Source of the DNA: FCB group bacterium
GTDB lineage: Bacteria > Zixibacteria > MSB-5A5 > GN15 > JAAZOE01
DNA length: 39,825 nucleotides
Assembly: GCA_024231695.1 (NCBI GenBank)
Contig: JAAEQF010000392.1
Span: forward strand, 1 to 39,825
Direction of reading: 5' to 3'
Below, one piece after another: positions 27,343 through 35,915 of this stretch. Below the pieces are notes generated by a model. It made no database searches. It was not told the origin of the DNA and saw only the letters and a program-made list of their open reading frames with translations. The position numbers were made by a program, and so were the translations under genes. Positions within the stretch are counted from its first letter, which is position 1, and each line of letters begins with the position of its first letter.

Positions 27343-28257
27343 ATGGGTAGGACAGCTTTATTTTCACGCCACCAACCGGGCGGCGTGTTTACTGTTGATG
27401 ACCTGGGAGAACATCCAGGGGACATCTATTTCGTGGATAGTGGTAGCACTACCACCGGCGCGGATTCTGTTGGGTATGGCAGGAATCCAGACGCGCCCTT
27501 TTTGACGCTTGACTATGCCGTGGGACAATGCACCGCTAGTCAAGGTGACACAATCTACTGCATGCCGGGGCACGCCGAAACCGTGAGCGCCGCCGGTGGC
27601 TTGGATTTGGATGTAATCGGTATAACTGTAATCGGCCTGGGCGCGGGGGCATTACAACCCACCGTAACCCTTGACACCGTAGACACCGCCGATGTGGATA
27701 TTGACGCGGCTAATATCACCGTTGAAAATATCCATTTCATTGCAGGAGTGGCCGACATCGCCGCGGCGATTGACGTTAACGCTTGCAGTTTCACATTGCG
27801 CAACTGTCGAATGACCGGGGATAATGGCGGCCTGAATGCTTTGATTTGGGTACAAGATGCCCCCGCCAACGGTTCGGACCGTATCATAATCGAGGATTGC
27901 TACTGTATGGACGTGGATGCCAGCAACACCCACTTTGTGAACTTCGCGGGAACTGGCTACGGGCATATCGTTCGTGATAACATTTTGTACGGCGACTTTG
28001 GGACAATATGTATCGGCGGCGCGGGCGTGGTTACTCATTGTACGGTTATGAACAATGTTATCTACAATGAGAGCGCCACGAATGACAGTTGCATTAACTT
28101 TGACGCAACCGCAACCGGCATCGTAACGGGCAACTACGCCGCAGGTGGAGCCGCGCAAGCTAACGGATTCACCGCCACGGCGATGGTGTTGGCAGAGAAC
28201 TACTATGGCGTATTGGCTGAGGATTTGTCCGCAATCCTTGACCCGATAGCGACGTGA
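27343..28257 (+). CDS. Beta-helix-like structural protein
   Basis: 304 residues; ATG at 27343 after CCAGGAGGTTTACTG. Regular short strands with Asp/Asn turns (VDIDAANITVENIHFIAGVA, FTLRNCRMTGDNGG, IIIEDCYCMDVDASN, HIVRDNILYG, CTVMNNVIYN) give the repeating pattern of a right-handed parallel beta-helix, as in pectate-lyase-like phage proteins. No catalytic residues can be assigned. Between capsid and connector genes it is probably a head decoration or head fibre rather than a tail depolymerase. Confidence 0.65.
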   Translation: MGRTALFSRHQPGGVFTVDDLGEHPGDIYFVDSGSTTTGADSVGYGRNPDAPFLTLDYAVGQCTASQGDTIYCMPGHAETVSAAGGLDLDVIGITVIGLGAGALQPTVTLDTVDTADVDIDAANITVENIHFIAGVADIAAAIDVNACSFTLRNCRMTGDNGGLNALIWVQDAPANGSDRIIIEDCYCMDVDASNTHFVNFAGTGYGHIVRDNILYGDFGTICIGGAGVVTHCTVMNNVIYNESATNDSCINFDATATGIVTGNYAAGGAAQANGFTATAMVLAENYYGVLAEDLSAILDPIAT

Positions 28258-28261
28258 TGAT

Positions 28262-28969
28262 ATGACTACTGAAATTACCTATATCAAAAACGCTATGGTA
28301 CTCCGTGACAGCGCAAAAACCCAACGCTGGTATGATGTTTTTGGGGCCAACGTGGTCAAATGGTCAGAGGAAGGTGTTGTGTTTCCTATTGACCCAACAA
28401 ACCGCTATACCGAAACAGCGGTATCTATAGGGGTGGGTACATCGGCGGTAGCAGGCTCCAACGCAGCGGGTGGCGCGTTGGTAGCAACCAGCGCCGCCAA
28501 TGAAGACGATGGCGTGCAACTGCAATCCCCACTTGAGGTGTTTTCTTTCGCCGCCGCTTACCCGTTTTATATGGGTATATGCTGGCAAGGGGGGGACGTT
28601 GACCAAACCGATTTTCTTTTCGGCGCGTGCATCACCGATACCACGCTTTTGGGCGGGATGACCGACGGCATCTACTTTCAATCGGTTGACGGCACCGGCG
28701 CGGTGACGCTGGAAATTGAGAAAGACAGCGCAGCGACTAGCATCGCCATAGGCACAATGACCGACGCCACCAACATGACCCTTGAGCTTTATTGGAGTGG
28801 TACGGCGCTTTCGGCGTGGGTGGACGGGGTGCAAGTTACCGCCGCCCTTGCTACTACCAACTTACCCAATGATGAGTTATTGACATTCTCCTTCGCAATG
28901 CTAACGGGCGAGGGGAATGCAAACACTATCACTATTGATTGGATGCGAATGTTCCAGATTCAAGCATAA
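28262..28969 (+). CDS. Structural protein, possible jelly-roll (235 aa)
   Basis: ATG at 28262, 4 bp after the previous stop. Strand-rich, Thr/Ala/Gly-rich. The run YPFYMGICWQGGDVDQTDFL, then GIYFQSVDGTGAVTLEIEKD and MTLELYWSGTALSAWVDGVQ alternates strands in the manner of concanavalin/LamG-like domains, which often bind glycans. Ends before a strong GC hairpin. Head-fibre or decoration role by position. Confidence 0.55.
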   Translation: MTTEITYIKNAMVLRDSAKTQRWYDVFGANVVKWSEEGVVFPIDPTNRYTETAVSIGVGTSAVAGSNAAGGALVATSAANEDDGVQLQSPLEVFSFAAAYPFYMGICWQGGDVDQTDFLFGACITDTTLLGGMTDGIYFQSVDGTGAVTLEIEKDSAATSIAIGTMTDATNMTLELYWSGTALSAWVDGVQVTAALATTNLPNDELLTFSFAMLTGEGNANTITIDWMRMFQIQA

Positions 28970-28979
28970 TCTCAAACCT

Positions 28980-29001
28980 GGGGGCGGGGCAGCCCGCCCC
29001 C
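28980..29001 (+). terminator. GC hairpin in the head-decoration region
   Basis: A 9-bp perfect stem (28980-28988 with 28993-29001), loop GCAG, followed by TTTGGGGGTTTT. It resembles an intrinsic terminator with an interrupted U-tract; the next ATG is only 13 bp away. Confidence 0.65.
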
Positions 29002-29013
29002 TTTGGGGGTTTT

Positions 29014-29340
29014 ATGGATAGATACCGATTTAATGTACAAGGCGTAAACGCAGCGATAAACTACACCACGCCAGAGATAGGCGCTGAGCGTACGCTCAAG
29101 GCCCTATATGCTCATTCCGTTGTTGCGTCGGGAACAAGCGAGAACCTAGTTCTCACCCTCATTTCACACTTAGGCTCGGACTATGATACCGTGCTAATCT
29201 CACAGGATATGGATACGGTCACCGACTATGCCGTTTTGGATGGCAGTCTTAATGCACCGTTACACCCTGCCGACAAACTGAAAGTTACTTACACCAACAC
29301 CGACAGCGAAACCATAAGCGTTTTGTTAGTTCTGGAGTGA
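29014..29340 (+). CDS. Small structural protein (108 aa)
   Basis: ATG at 29014 is chosen because a longer TTG-start form would run through the upstream hairpin. Starts MDRYRFNVQGVNAAINYTTP. Strand-rich, with the ENLVLTLISHLGSDYDTVLI and LKVTYTNTDSETISVLLVLE pattern of a small beta-sandwich. GGGGG acts as a poor ribosome site. Probably virion-associated by position. Confidence 0.55.
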   Translation: MDRYRFNVQGVNAAINYTTPEIGAERTLKALYAHSVVASGTSENLVLTLISHLGSDYDTVLISQDMDTVTDYAVLDGSLNAPLHPADKLKVTYTNTDSETISVLLVLE

Positions 29341-29341
29341 C

Positions 29342-29812
29342 ATGGCAGAATGGGTAAACGGTGTGCGTCAATACGGGAACGGCATCAAGCTGGGTGTGTT
29401 TGCGTATCTCACCGGCTCAGAAACTACAACCGTTACCACCGCCGCCACCTATTACCCTATTGCGGGCACGTTCGCTAACTCACCGGCAAACGGTTTTCAG
29501 ACAGTAGCCGACCCAGCGATTGAATACACCTATGCTGAAACAAAATACTTCGAGATAGATTGTCACGCCACATTGAGCGCTGATGACAACGGGCGCACCG
29601 TCCATATAGCCCTTAAAAAGAACGGTGTTTTGGTGGATGCCTCAATAATGGGAACGTATCTCAAGACCGCCGATGAACCGCAAGCCGTATCTGGGACGTG
29701 TGTGCTATCGCTGGCTAAGGGTGACAAGATACAACTAATAGTCACGTCAAGCACTAATCTTGATGTTATCAATTTTCAGCACTTCACGACTAGCATAAGG
29801 GAGTTTTATTAA
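29342..29812 (+). CDS. Structural protein with MAEWVNGV N-terminus, C1q-like (156 aa)
   Basis: ATG at 29342, 1 bp after the previous stop. Starts MAEWVNGVRQYGNG, the same octapeptide as the next gene. The body (YFEIDCHATLSADDNGRTVH, IALKKNGVLVDAS, GTCVLSLAKGDKIQLIVTSS) matches the strand pattern of C1q/TNF-like jelly-roll domains found in many phage fibres and decorations. Likely exposed on the virion. Confidence 0.6.
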   Translation: MAEWVNGVRQYGNGIKLGVFAYLTGSETTTVTTAATYYPIAGTFANSPANGFQTVADPAIEYTYAETKYFEIDCHATLSADDNGRTVHIALKKNGVLVDASIMGTYLKTADEPQAVSGTCVLSLAKGDKIQLIVTSSTNLDVINFQHFTTSIREFY

Positions 29813-30421
29813 ATGGCAGAATGGGTGAACGGGGTTTCAGTATCCGCAGAAATCAATACCAATGTCGGGGATATAACCGATGCCGGGTCGTTGGCCGCCG
29901 ATACATCGAGCGTGGTGGCATTGGCGCGCAAGGGCGCAAAAGAGGCTTGGGAGACTGAGCATCATTTCCATAATGTGGAACGGTGGTTTGGGGACGGCGG
30001 GATTGCGTCAAAAGTGCCGTTTGCTATTGCGTGCGCCGACGATGATTGGGGGGCTTGGACCACGATAATGGAGCCAGGAGATACGCCGGTTAAATCCGGG
30101 GCAACTCATTTTGACGCTCACCGTATTTTTTGGGAAGACGTAGATGCGCAGGTTGACTTAAAGCCAACCAGATACCAAATCGCTTGGAGTACAGCATCAG
30201 ACGGCGAAGCGGCGGCGGTATTGGCTGGCGACTATACAGAAATCATCGAAAGCCCGCAGAATAACGCCAGAGCGGACCCGACCGCGATCATAATGAAACG
30301 TCTCGCGACTGGTACATATTACCTATTTATGCGACAATGGATTATGGGTATCGACGCTGACGGCGAAGACCCGACACATATATTTTATGGTATTCACGAA
30401 TACACCGACCCGGACGTATAA
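29813..30421 (+). CDS. Structural protein with MAEWVNGV N-terminus (202 aa)
   Basis: Begins at 29813, directly after the previous stop. The first eight residues equal those of the preceding protein, and then the sequences diverge. The body contains a His/Trp-rich stretch (HHFHNVERWFGDGG) and strand-rich parts. The shared start suggests a common docking peptide on head or neck. Function otherwise unknown. Confidence 0.55.
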   Translation: MAEWVNGVSVSAEINTNVGDITDAGSLAADTSSVVALARKGAKEAWETEHHFHNVERWFGDGGIASKVPFAIACADDDWGAWTTIMEPGDTPVKSGATHFDAHRIFWEDVDAQVDLKPTRYQIAWSTASDGEAAAVLAGDYTEIIESPQNNARADPTAIIMKRLATGTYYLFMRQWIMGIDADGEDPTHIFYGIHEYTDPDV

Positions 30422-30423
30422 AC

Positions 30424-31245
30424 ATGGCAATCGATAATGGTTACTGCACACTCGCACAACTCAAGCAACGATTGCTAGACATGCGGACATACTCATCTGA
30501 TACAATCGCTTTCGTCAATGCCACGTCAAAGATTACAGATACAGATTACGGACTAAAACAATTCCTTGACGCCGACATCATACAGATAGCAGGTAGTACG
30601 AATAATGACGGTTATTACAACGTTACCACAGGCGCAGAAGCTGCCGAAATCGTAACTACTGAGGCACTTGTGAACGAGGCCGCCGGGGCCGTAGTGACGA
30701 TTGTGCAAGCTGCCGATCCAGTCGATGATGCCACATTAGAACAATGCATTGAAGCCGCGTCGCGCTGGATTGATGCAGAGGCCGGCCGCGTCTTTTATTC
30801 AATTATGGAAACACGTTATTTTACTCCCGCATATTCAGACATGCTATTCATTCCCGATTTGGTAAGCGTTACCACACTCAAAACAGACAGCAACGGCGAC
30901 CGCACCTATGATCAGACCTGGGCGGCTACTGATTACGACCTATTGCCATTCAGCGCCGCCGACACTTATGCTGAGTATTCATACAACCGTATTGAGAGCA
31001 CTCCCAACGGTGACTATTCGTTTCCGCTTATTGCTAAAGGCGTGGAGATTAACGGCACCTGGGGCTTTGAGTATACGCCGGAAGCTATATGGAATGCTTG
31101 CGCGCTGGAAGCCGCGTTCCTATTCAAAGCCGCCGACAGTCCGAATGGGGTGATAGGCTCCCCAGAAGTCGGTGAGGTGCGGATGGCAAAGAGCCACGAC
31201 AGCCGTGCTTATGCGCTTATTCAGAAATGGAGGAGAACAGTTTAA
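30424..31245 (+). CDS. Head-tail connector (adaptor), HK97 gp6-like
   Basis: 273 residues. The C-terminal half has the gp6-like layout: an amphipathic helix LEQCIEAASRWIDAEAGRVF, strand pair TRYFTPAYSDMLFIPDLVSV, then a final helix block PEAIWNACALEAAFLFKAAD. The N-terminal part (about 30-95) carries an inserted strand-rich domain (DADIIQIAGSTNNDGYYNVT) not usual for gp6. It would bind under the portal. Stop overlaps the next ATG by 1 bp. Confidence 0.75.
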   Translation: MAIDNGYCTLAQLKQRLLDMRTYSSDTIAFVNATSKITDTDYGLKQFLDADIIQIAGSTNNDGYYNVTTGAEAAEIVTTEALVNEAAGAVVTIVQAADPVDDATLEQCIEAASRWIDAEAGRVFYSIMETRYFTPAYSDMLFIPDLVSVTTLKTDSNGDRTYDQTWAATDYDLLPFSAADTYAEYSYNRIESTPNGDYSFPLIAKGVEINGTWGFEYTPEAIWNACALEAAFLFKAADSPNGVIGSPEVGEVRMAKSHDSRAYALIQKWRRTV

Positions 31246-31439
31246 TGCACAAATGGCAACCACTAGCTAGGAAATCAACATACCTAATCAGGAAAGATGA
31301 CGCCGACGCCACACGCGCGCAGGTTATGAACACCAACGGCGCGGGGCAACGGCTAACAATTACCCTCGAAGAGGCCTTGTCAATCGTCGAATTCCTAACA
31401 CCAAAGGAAACTAAACCACGTGCCCGACGTAAGACTTGA
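31245..31439 (+). CDS. Small basic protein in the connector cluster (64 aa)
   Basis: ATG at 31245 overlaps the preceding stop by 1 bp. Basic C-terminus (KETKPRARRKT). Overlaps the next gene by 20 bp. Similar small proteins occur between adaptor and neck genes; role unknown. Confidence 0.55.
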   Translation: MHKWQPLARKSTYLIRKDDADATRAQVMNTNGAGQRLTITLEEALSIVEFLTPKETKPRARRKT

Positions 31440-31920
31440 ATTGACCGGCTGGGAAGAGCTGGCCAAGAAAGCAGGGCCAGAGCTATTCCGTGAGCCTATG
31501 CGGGCTATGCTGCGCAAGGCAGGCTCTTGGGCACTCAATACCACGCGCTCCAAAACGCCTAAAGATTTGTACACGCTGGCGACCAGCTTCACGCTACAAG
31601 TTGACCGCTCGCCTATGCCGGGTTGGGCAGCGGTATACTCTAACGCTGGGCACGCCAGGCCCATCGAGTACGGCACCGGACTACTGAGCGACGCGCCCGA
31701 CTCAAAAAAGCGGCGCTATTTTCCGCCAGGACCAGCCTTGCAGGGATGGGCTGAGCGGCACGGATTCGAGGATGGGTGGGACGTGGCGCGTGCAATTTAC
31801 CGGCGCGGCGGTACGCGCAAACATAGCATGCTGCGCGACGCCTTCGCAGAGCTAGGCGGACGTATGAACAAATATATGGCAGAAATGGCGCGCGAGGTGC
31901 AAAAGTTATGGGGACGGTAA
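31420..31920 (+). CDS. Neck / tail completion protein, HK97 gp10-like
   Basis: 166 residues from GTG at 31420. LELTGWEELAKKAGPELFRE followed by AMLRKAGSWALNTTRSKTPK and YSNAGHARPIEYGTG (about 70-84) is the standard HK97-gp10 pattern, including the conserved Y.E.GT-like part. It caps the connector and joins the tail. Stop overlaps the next start by 13 bp. Confidence 0.8.
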   Translation: MPDVRLELTGWEELAKKAGPELFREPMRAMLRKAGSWALNTTRSKTPKDLYTLATSFTLQVDRSPMPGWAAVYSNAGHARPIEYGTGLLSDAPDSKKRRYFPPGPALQGWAERHGFEDGWDVARAIYRRGGTRKHSMLRDAFAELGGRMNKYMAEMAREVQKLWGR

Positions 31921-32327
31921 ACGCGGCAATCGAGTGGATTCAAGCGAAGATGCGGGTACTTGAAGGCGTGCGTAAAGCCACAGAAGCGCCGCCCGATAAA
32001 ATAGGCGCGGACATGACCGTGATTGCCTACACTCCCAGCGGCTCTGTGCGACCTGGGGCACCGGCGCGAGCGCGCACCGATTTTCATACCGTGCATATAG
32101 ATTTGATGATACCGTTCAAGAACCTGGCGCGCGACTATACGCGGCTTTCGCCTTACATAGAAAAAATGGCGACCGTGATATGCTCAGACCTAACCTGGGG
32201 CGGCACGGTTGAGACCATTGGGGCACAAAACCTCGACGTTGACCGCACGTTGGGGCCGGATGTATGGGGCGATAGCCCGGTTATGCGATTACGTTTCATT
32301 GTACAGATTAAAATAGTTCAGGTATAA
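31908..32327 (+). CDS. Tail terminator-like protein
   Basis: 139 residues; ATG at 31908. N-terminal helix (NAAIEWIQAKMRVLEGVRKA) followed by a strand pair (TDFHTVHIDLMIPFKNLARD) and final strands (PVMRLRFIVQIKIVQV) match the small alpha/beta fold of tail terminators that stop tube growth. Supported by its position between neck and tube genes. Confidence 0.65.
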   Translation: MGTVNAAIEWIQAKMRVLEGVRKATEAPPDKIGADMTVIAYTPSGSVRPGAPARARTDFHTVHIDLMIPFKNLARDYTRLSPYIEKMATVICSDLTWGGTVETIGAQNLDVDRTLGPDVWGDSPVMRLRFIVQIKIVQV

Positions 32328-32337
32328 GGAGCTAAAA

Positions 32338-33354
32338 ATGGCTTATGGTGTAGCACGCAGACGACAATTACAATATGGTTTTGAGGCAGTAGCCGGTACG
32401 GCGATTGCTGGCGATACCCTCCTGCCCGCCGACGCAACTGAAGTTAACATGATTCAGGATACGCGGGAAGTTGTTATAGTCCCGGTGGGTGATGGGTCAT
32501 TGGTAACGCCCGATACAGTGATGTACATCCCGCAGGAACTAGGCACGCTCACCCTCCCCTCTCACCCGTTTGGTTTTGATTTGGGTAACCATTTCTTTCA
32601 ATGGGGCATTGACGCAGAAGCCGCAACGGTTGACACTGGCGCGGGGGCAACTGCTTATATTTGGCAGTATACCATTGGGGCGGCGACCAACGTCCCCAAA
32701 AGTGCCACGTTTTACGGGGGCGACAACAACGCCGCCGAGCGTGGTAATTATGGTATAGGCTCCTCTTTCACGCTGGCCGGTGAGAACGCCGCCGCCTTGA
32801 TGATAGGTGGGGAGGTGTTTCTGCGGAACGTAGAAGCGGACTCATTCGCCGCACTGACTGCCGCGTCAAATGACATCGCCTTGATGGGTAACGCCAAACT
32901 ATACATTAACGATGTATCGAGCGCTTTCGGCACAACCCAACTATCGGGCACGTTTCACAGTTTCAATCTGGACGTAACCGATACCGGCTATCGTGGGGTG
33001 AAGGTGGGCGACGGCGGCCTATACTATACCGCAATCAAAAACGTGGGGCCGCTGGCGACGTTGGGTGTTACTTTCGAGTATGATGCCAACGTAACCACGG
33101 AGCGTGTAGACTGGCGAGCCAAGACGCCGCGCGCGGTGCAGATAAAAGTCGAGGGTCCAGCGGTCGCAGTAGCGGGCGACAACTACACCTACAAAACGCT
33201 GATAATCAATTTCAGCGGGGTGTGGACCGAGTGGGGCCTGCTTGAGAATGACGACGGTGACGACATAATGACGGGGACATTAACTATGGTTGACAACGCC
33301 ACGATGACCTATGGATGCCGCATCATCTGCGTTAACGAGTTGACCAGTGTCTAA
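32338..33354 (+). CDS. Major tail (tube) protein
   Basis: 338 residues; ATG at 32338 after AAGGAGCTAAAA. Begins with the usual tube-protein start (ARRRQLQYGFEAVAGTAIAG, then DTLLPADATEVNMI), which appears in many long-tailed phages. Strand-rich throughout, with a middle part (AAALMIGGEVFLRNVEADSF) and a late strand-loop block. It polymerises around the tape measure to form the tube. Overlaps the chaperone gene by 8 bp. Confidence 0.8.
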   Translation: MAYGVARRRQLQYGFEAVAGTAIAGDTLLPADATEVNMIQDTREVVIVPVGDGSLVTPDTVMYIPQELGTLTLPSHPFGFDLGNHFFQWGIDAEAATVDTGAGATAYIWQYTIGAATNVPKSATFYGGDNNAAERGNYGIGSSFTLAGENAAALMIGGEVFLRNVEADSFAALTAASNDIALMGNAKLYINDVSSAFGTTQLSGTFHSFNLDVTDTGYRGVKVGDGGLYYTAIKNVGPLATLGVTFEYDANVTTERVDWRAKTPRAVQIKVEGPAVAVAGDNYTYKTLIINFSGVWTEWGLLENDDGDDIMTGTLTMVDNATMTYGCRIICVNELTSV

Positions 33355-33793
33355 CCTAGACTTTATCAAAACCGAGAATTTCAAACTCACCAAGCGGCTA
33401 GAATTGCGCTTGTTCAATGAACGCCTTGACGGGCAGTTCCTGGATGTATGGCTCAACCTCGATTCTCAATGGTGGGGCGATTGGCAGCGCCAGCGCGAAA
33501 TGGGCGCCGATAACGCCGCGTGGATTGACGCCGAAACTGCACGGATTGCGGCATTGCCAGACGCAGAGCAGGAAGCCGCGAGCGATGAGTACATGAAACG
33601 CATTGAAGAGCGCACCGCCGAAATGCTAGACTTCGCCGCCGACGTCCGCGCGCGTTTGTGGGGTTGCGAGACTACAGAGGTAAAATCCTTATACGCCGTC
33701 TCCCAGCCGCTCTATGTTTGGTGCACGAATGAGGCAATAGAACTAGTTCTATCTTACCGTGACGGGCGCAAAAAAAAACCAAACACCACATAG
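33347..33793 (+). CDS. Tail assembly chaperone, short form (gpG-like)
   Basis: 148 residues from GTG at 33347. Acidic and helical (LPDAEQEAASDEYMKRIEER), ends KKKPNTT. Tail chaperones bind the tape measure during assembly and are made as a short and a frameshifted long form. Here nine A residues (33770-33778) lie four codons before the stop, exactly where slippage is needed. Confidence 0.75.
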   Translation: MSNLDFIKTENFKLTKRLELRLFNERLDGQFLDVWLNLDSQWWGDWQRQREMGADNAAWIDAETARIAALPDAEQEAASDEYMKRIEERTAEMLDFAADVRARLWGCETTEVKSLYAVSQPLYVWCTNEAIELVLSYRDGRKKKPNTT

Positions 33794-34002
33794 CTTGGTT
33801 ACAACGCCGCGCGAAAGGTGGCGACGATACGCCGCCGCCGGGGAGTATTATGCATAGAATACGCCTTGCAAGATACCTGAATAGATTAAACGGTTGCGCC
33901 ACATTTCACGCTTGGAATGTGGCGCAATTGCCTAAAACGGACGTAGAAGAACTCGCCCAGATAAGTCGCTGGGAGAATCAGATCGCAGGGATGAAAGAAT
34001 AA
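33347..34002 (+). CDS. Tail assembly chaperone, long form by -1 frameshift (gpGT-like)
   Basis: After a -1 shift in the A-run, the frame continues 74 codons (from 33778) to a TAA at 34000-34002, which overlaps the tape-measure ATG by 1 bp. The product would be 218 residues: 144 of the short form plus a basic, helical extension (TKHHIAWLQRRAKGGDD through LARYLNRLNG to ELAQISRWENQIAGMKE). LQRRAKGGDDT and the ending are typical of T-domains. The space between chaperone stop and tape measure has no other gene. Confidence 0.75.
33769..33780 (+). promoter_or_regulatory. Programmed -1 ribosomal frameshift site
   Basis: C, nine A, then CC, in frame as AAA AAA AAA CCA. Slippery A-runs of this kind drive -1 shifts in bacteria. 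A possible downstream stem, GGTGGCG with CGCCGCC, lies about 40 nt further (near 33816-33836), which is farther than usual. Confidence 0.75.
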
Positions 34003-35915
34003 TGGCAATCACCGCTAAACTTATAGCTAAAATTGTAGCCGAAGACGATACCAAAAAGGGAACGGCGAGCGCCGGGCGCAACTTCGAGGGGCTTGAGAAA
34101 AGCATCAAAAAAGCCGCCGCCGCACTACTGACCATTGGCGCGGCGAAAGTCGCCTTTGACCTGGGGAAGTTAGGCGCGCAAGCCGCCCGCACAAAGAACG
34201 CCTTTCAGAATATCTCAGGCGGAGCGGATGCCGCCGCCGCCAACCTTGCCGCAATGAAGACCGCCACGCGCGGCGCAATCTCAGAAGTGGACGCGATGAA
34301 CGCCGCCAATAAATTGATGCAGATGGGGCTGGTCAATAACGCCACAGAGTTGGGCGACTTCACCGAAATGGCGACCAAGTTGGGCACGGCGATGGGGCGC
34401 GATGTAACCAGCAGCATAGAAGAATTTTCTCTTATGATCGCGAATCAGTCAATTCCAAGATTAGACACTTTTGGCATAAGCGCCAGCAACGTAAGAACGC
34501 GGATGAATGAGCTTGGAGAAGAAAACAAAAACCTTACCCGTGAGCAAAAGTTTAACATTGCAGTTCAGGAAGAAGGACAGAAGGCAATGGAGAAACTCGG
34601 GGATTCTGTCGACGACCAACTGCTTGCCGTTGAACGTGCGGAAGCACAATGGGCAGATTTGAAAGTCGAGCTTGGAACGCAGGTTATGCCAATTGTAGAA
34701 TTCACCGCCAAAGCCTTCGGCACGCTGGCGGGGAACGCCACAGAACTAACCACCAAAACGGCGGGCGTAATCGAGGAGTACGGTATACTTGAGGGTGTAA
34801 CCGCTTTCATTATTGAGGGCTTGTTGGACACCAACGACACTATCAACACCCTTATAGATACAATGGAAGAAGAAGCTATCGCGGCTGAGGCAATGAACCG
34901 CACATTTAGCGATGGCGGCGTACACGCGGAAACCGAACGCATCGCCATTGCTCAATTGACGATTGCCACGCAGGACAGCGCCGCAGCCTTCGAGACATAC
35001 GCACAAAACAGCGCAACGATAATTACGGGCAACCAGGACAGCGCCGCTGCCTTTGACACCTACTCCGCCGCAATCCGTGCATCTGAGGAAGCCGCCAATA
35101 TCAACGCCGCCGCGCAACGCGCGCAACGTGACGCCATAGCAGAGGCCGCCGAAAAAGCCTTGACCGCGCGTGATGCGTTTCTTGACACTGCCTCCTCAAT
35201 TGGCGAAATGAGCAAGGCACAATTTGCCCAAGAACAAATCAAAGCACTTGGGCAAGCGGTAGAAGATGAGACACTTTCAACTGAGGATTATATTGCTGCA
35301 AAAGAGGCGTTATTAGTGCAATTTGGACTACTGACCGCCGCCGAAGCCGAAACACAAGCGCAGATGGATTTGCTAACAGCTAGTTTTATAGCTGGCGAAA
35401 CATCCCAGAAGGCGTATGTGGTAGAAGCAGAACTTGCCAAGACTGCGTTGGACAGTGGATCGACGGCGGCGAAATTGGCAGAACAAAAAACCGCCGCCTA
35501 TGGTGACGCGCTAGATGATACCGCCGACTCCGTTGTGCTCTATACCGGAGACCTTACCACGTTGGGCGATACCATCAATGCACTACCAGACGATAAGGTG
35601 ATTAACGTAAAAGTGAACGTTAGTGGCGGGGATGTGGACGTTGGCACAGGCGGCCCCAGTGATGATGTGGTACTGCCTCCGGACCCGGCTGCCGGCTATG
35701 CCTCGGGCGGTATGGTGGGAACTAATTCCCCAGTTATGGTCGGGGAACGCGGGCCGGAGATGCTAGTCGGGGCGCGCGGCGCGCGGGTTGTCAACCACAG
35801 CCGTACCGCTTCACTAACTAACAACTGGGGTGGTATAACCATTAACACAAACGCGGGACTTGCACAATTGCAAAGCAACCTGCGCAGAGACCAGCTACAA
35901 GGACTGAGGATATAA
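34002..35915 (+). CDS. Tail tape measure protein
   Basis: 637 residues, long helical Ala/Glu/Thr-rich chain beginning with the usual AKIVAEDDTKK start, a hydrophobic helix (about 36-55), a central run of helices, and a Gly-rich C-terminus with ASGGMVGTNSPVMVGERGPE, very common in tape measures. At about 1.5 angstrom per residue it predicts a tail near 95 nm. A duplicated segment (QDSAAAFETYAQNSA and QDSAAAFDTYSAAIR) lies near 326-362. There is no lysozyme or peptidase domain. Start overlaps the T-domain stop. Confidence 0.93.
   Translation: MAITAKLIAKIVAEDDTKKGTASAGRNFEGLEKSIKKAAAALLTIGAAKVAFDLGKLGAQAARTKNAFQNISGGADAAAANLAAMKTATRGAISEVDAMNAANKLMQMGLVNNATELGDFTEMATKLGTAMGRDVTSSIEEFSLMIANQSIPRLDTFGISASNVRTRMNELGEENKNLTREQKFNIAVQEEGQKAMEKLGDSVDDQLLAVERAEAQWADLKVELGTQVMPIVEFTAKAFGTLAGNATELTTKTAGVIEEYGILEGVTAFIIEGLLDTNDTINTLIDTMEEEAIAAEAMNRTFSDGGVHAETERIAIAQLTIATQDSAAAFETYAQNSATIITGNQDSAAAFDTYSAAIRASEEAANINAAAQRAQRDAIAEAAEKALTARDAFLDTASSIGEMSKAQFAQEQIKALGQAVEDETLSTEDYIAAKEALLVQFGLLTAAEAETQAQMDLLTASFIAGETSQKAYVVEAELAKTALDSGSTAAKLAEQKTAAYGDALDDTADSVVLYTGDLTTLGDTINALPDDKVINVKVNVSGGDVDVGTGGPSDDVVLPPDPAAGYASGGMVGTNSPVMVGERGPEMLVGARGARVVNHSRTASLTNNWGGITINTNAGLAQLQSNLRRDQLQGLRI

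Noticed and set aside
33347-33793. Stop-terminated chaperone as the only product
   Set aside because: The A9 run and the 74-codon -1 frame reaching the tape-measure start are too well placed to be ignored, so a second, frameshifted product was annotated.
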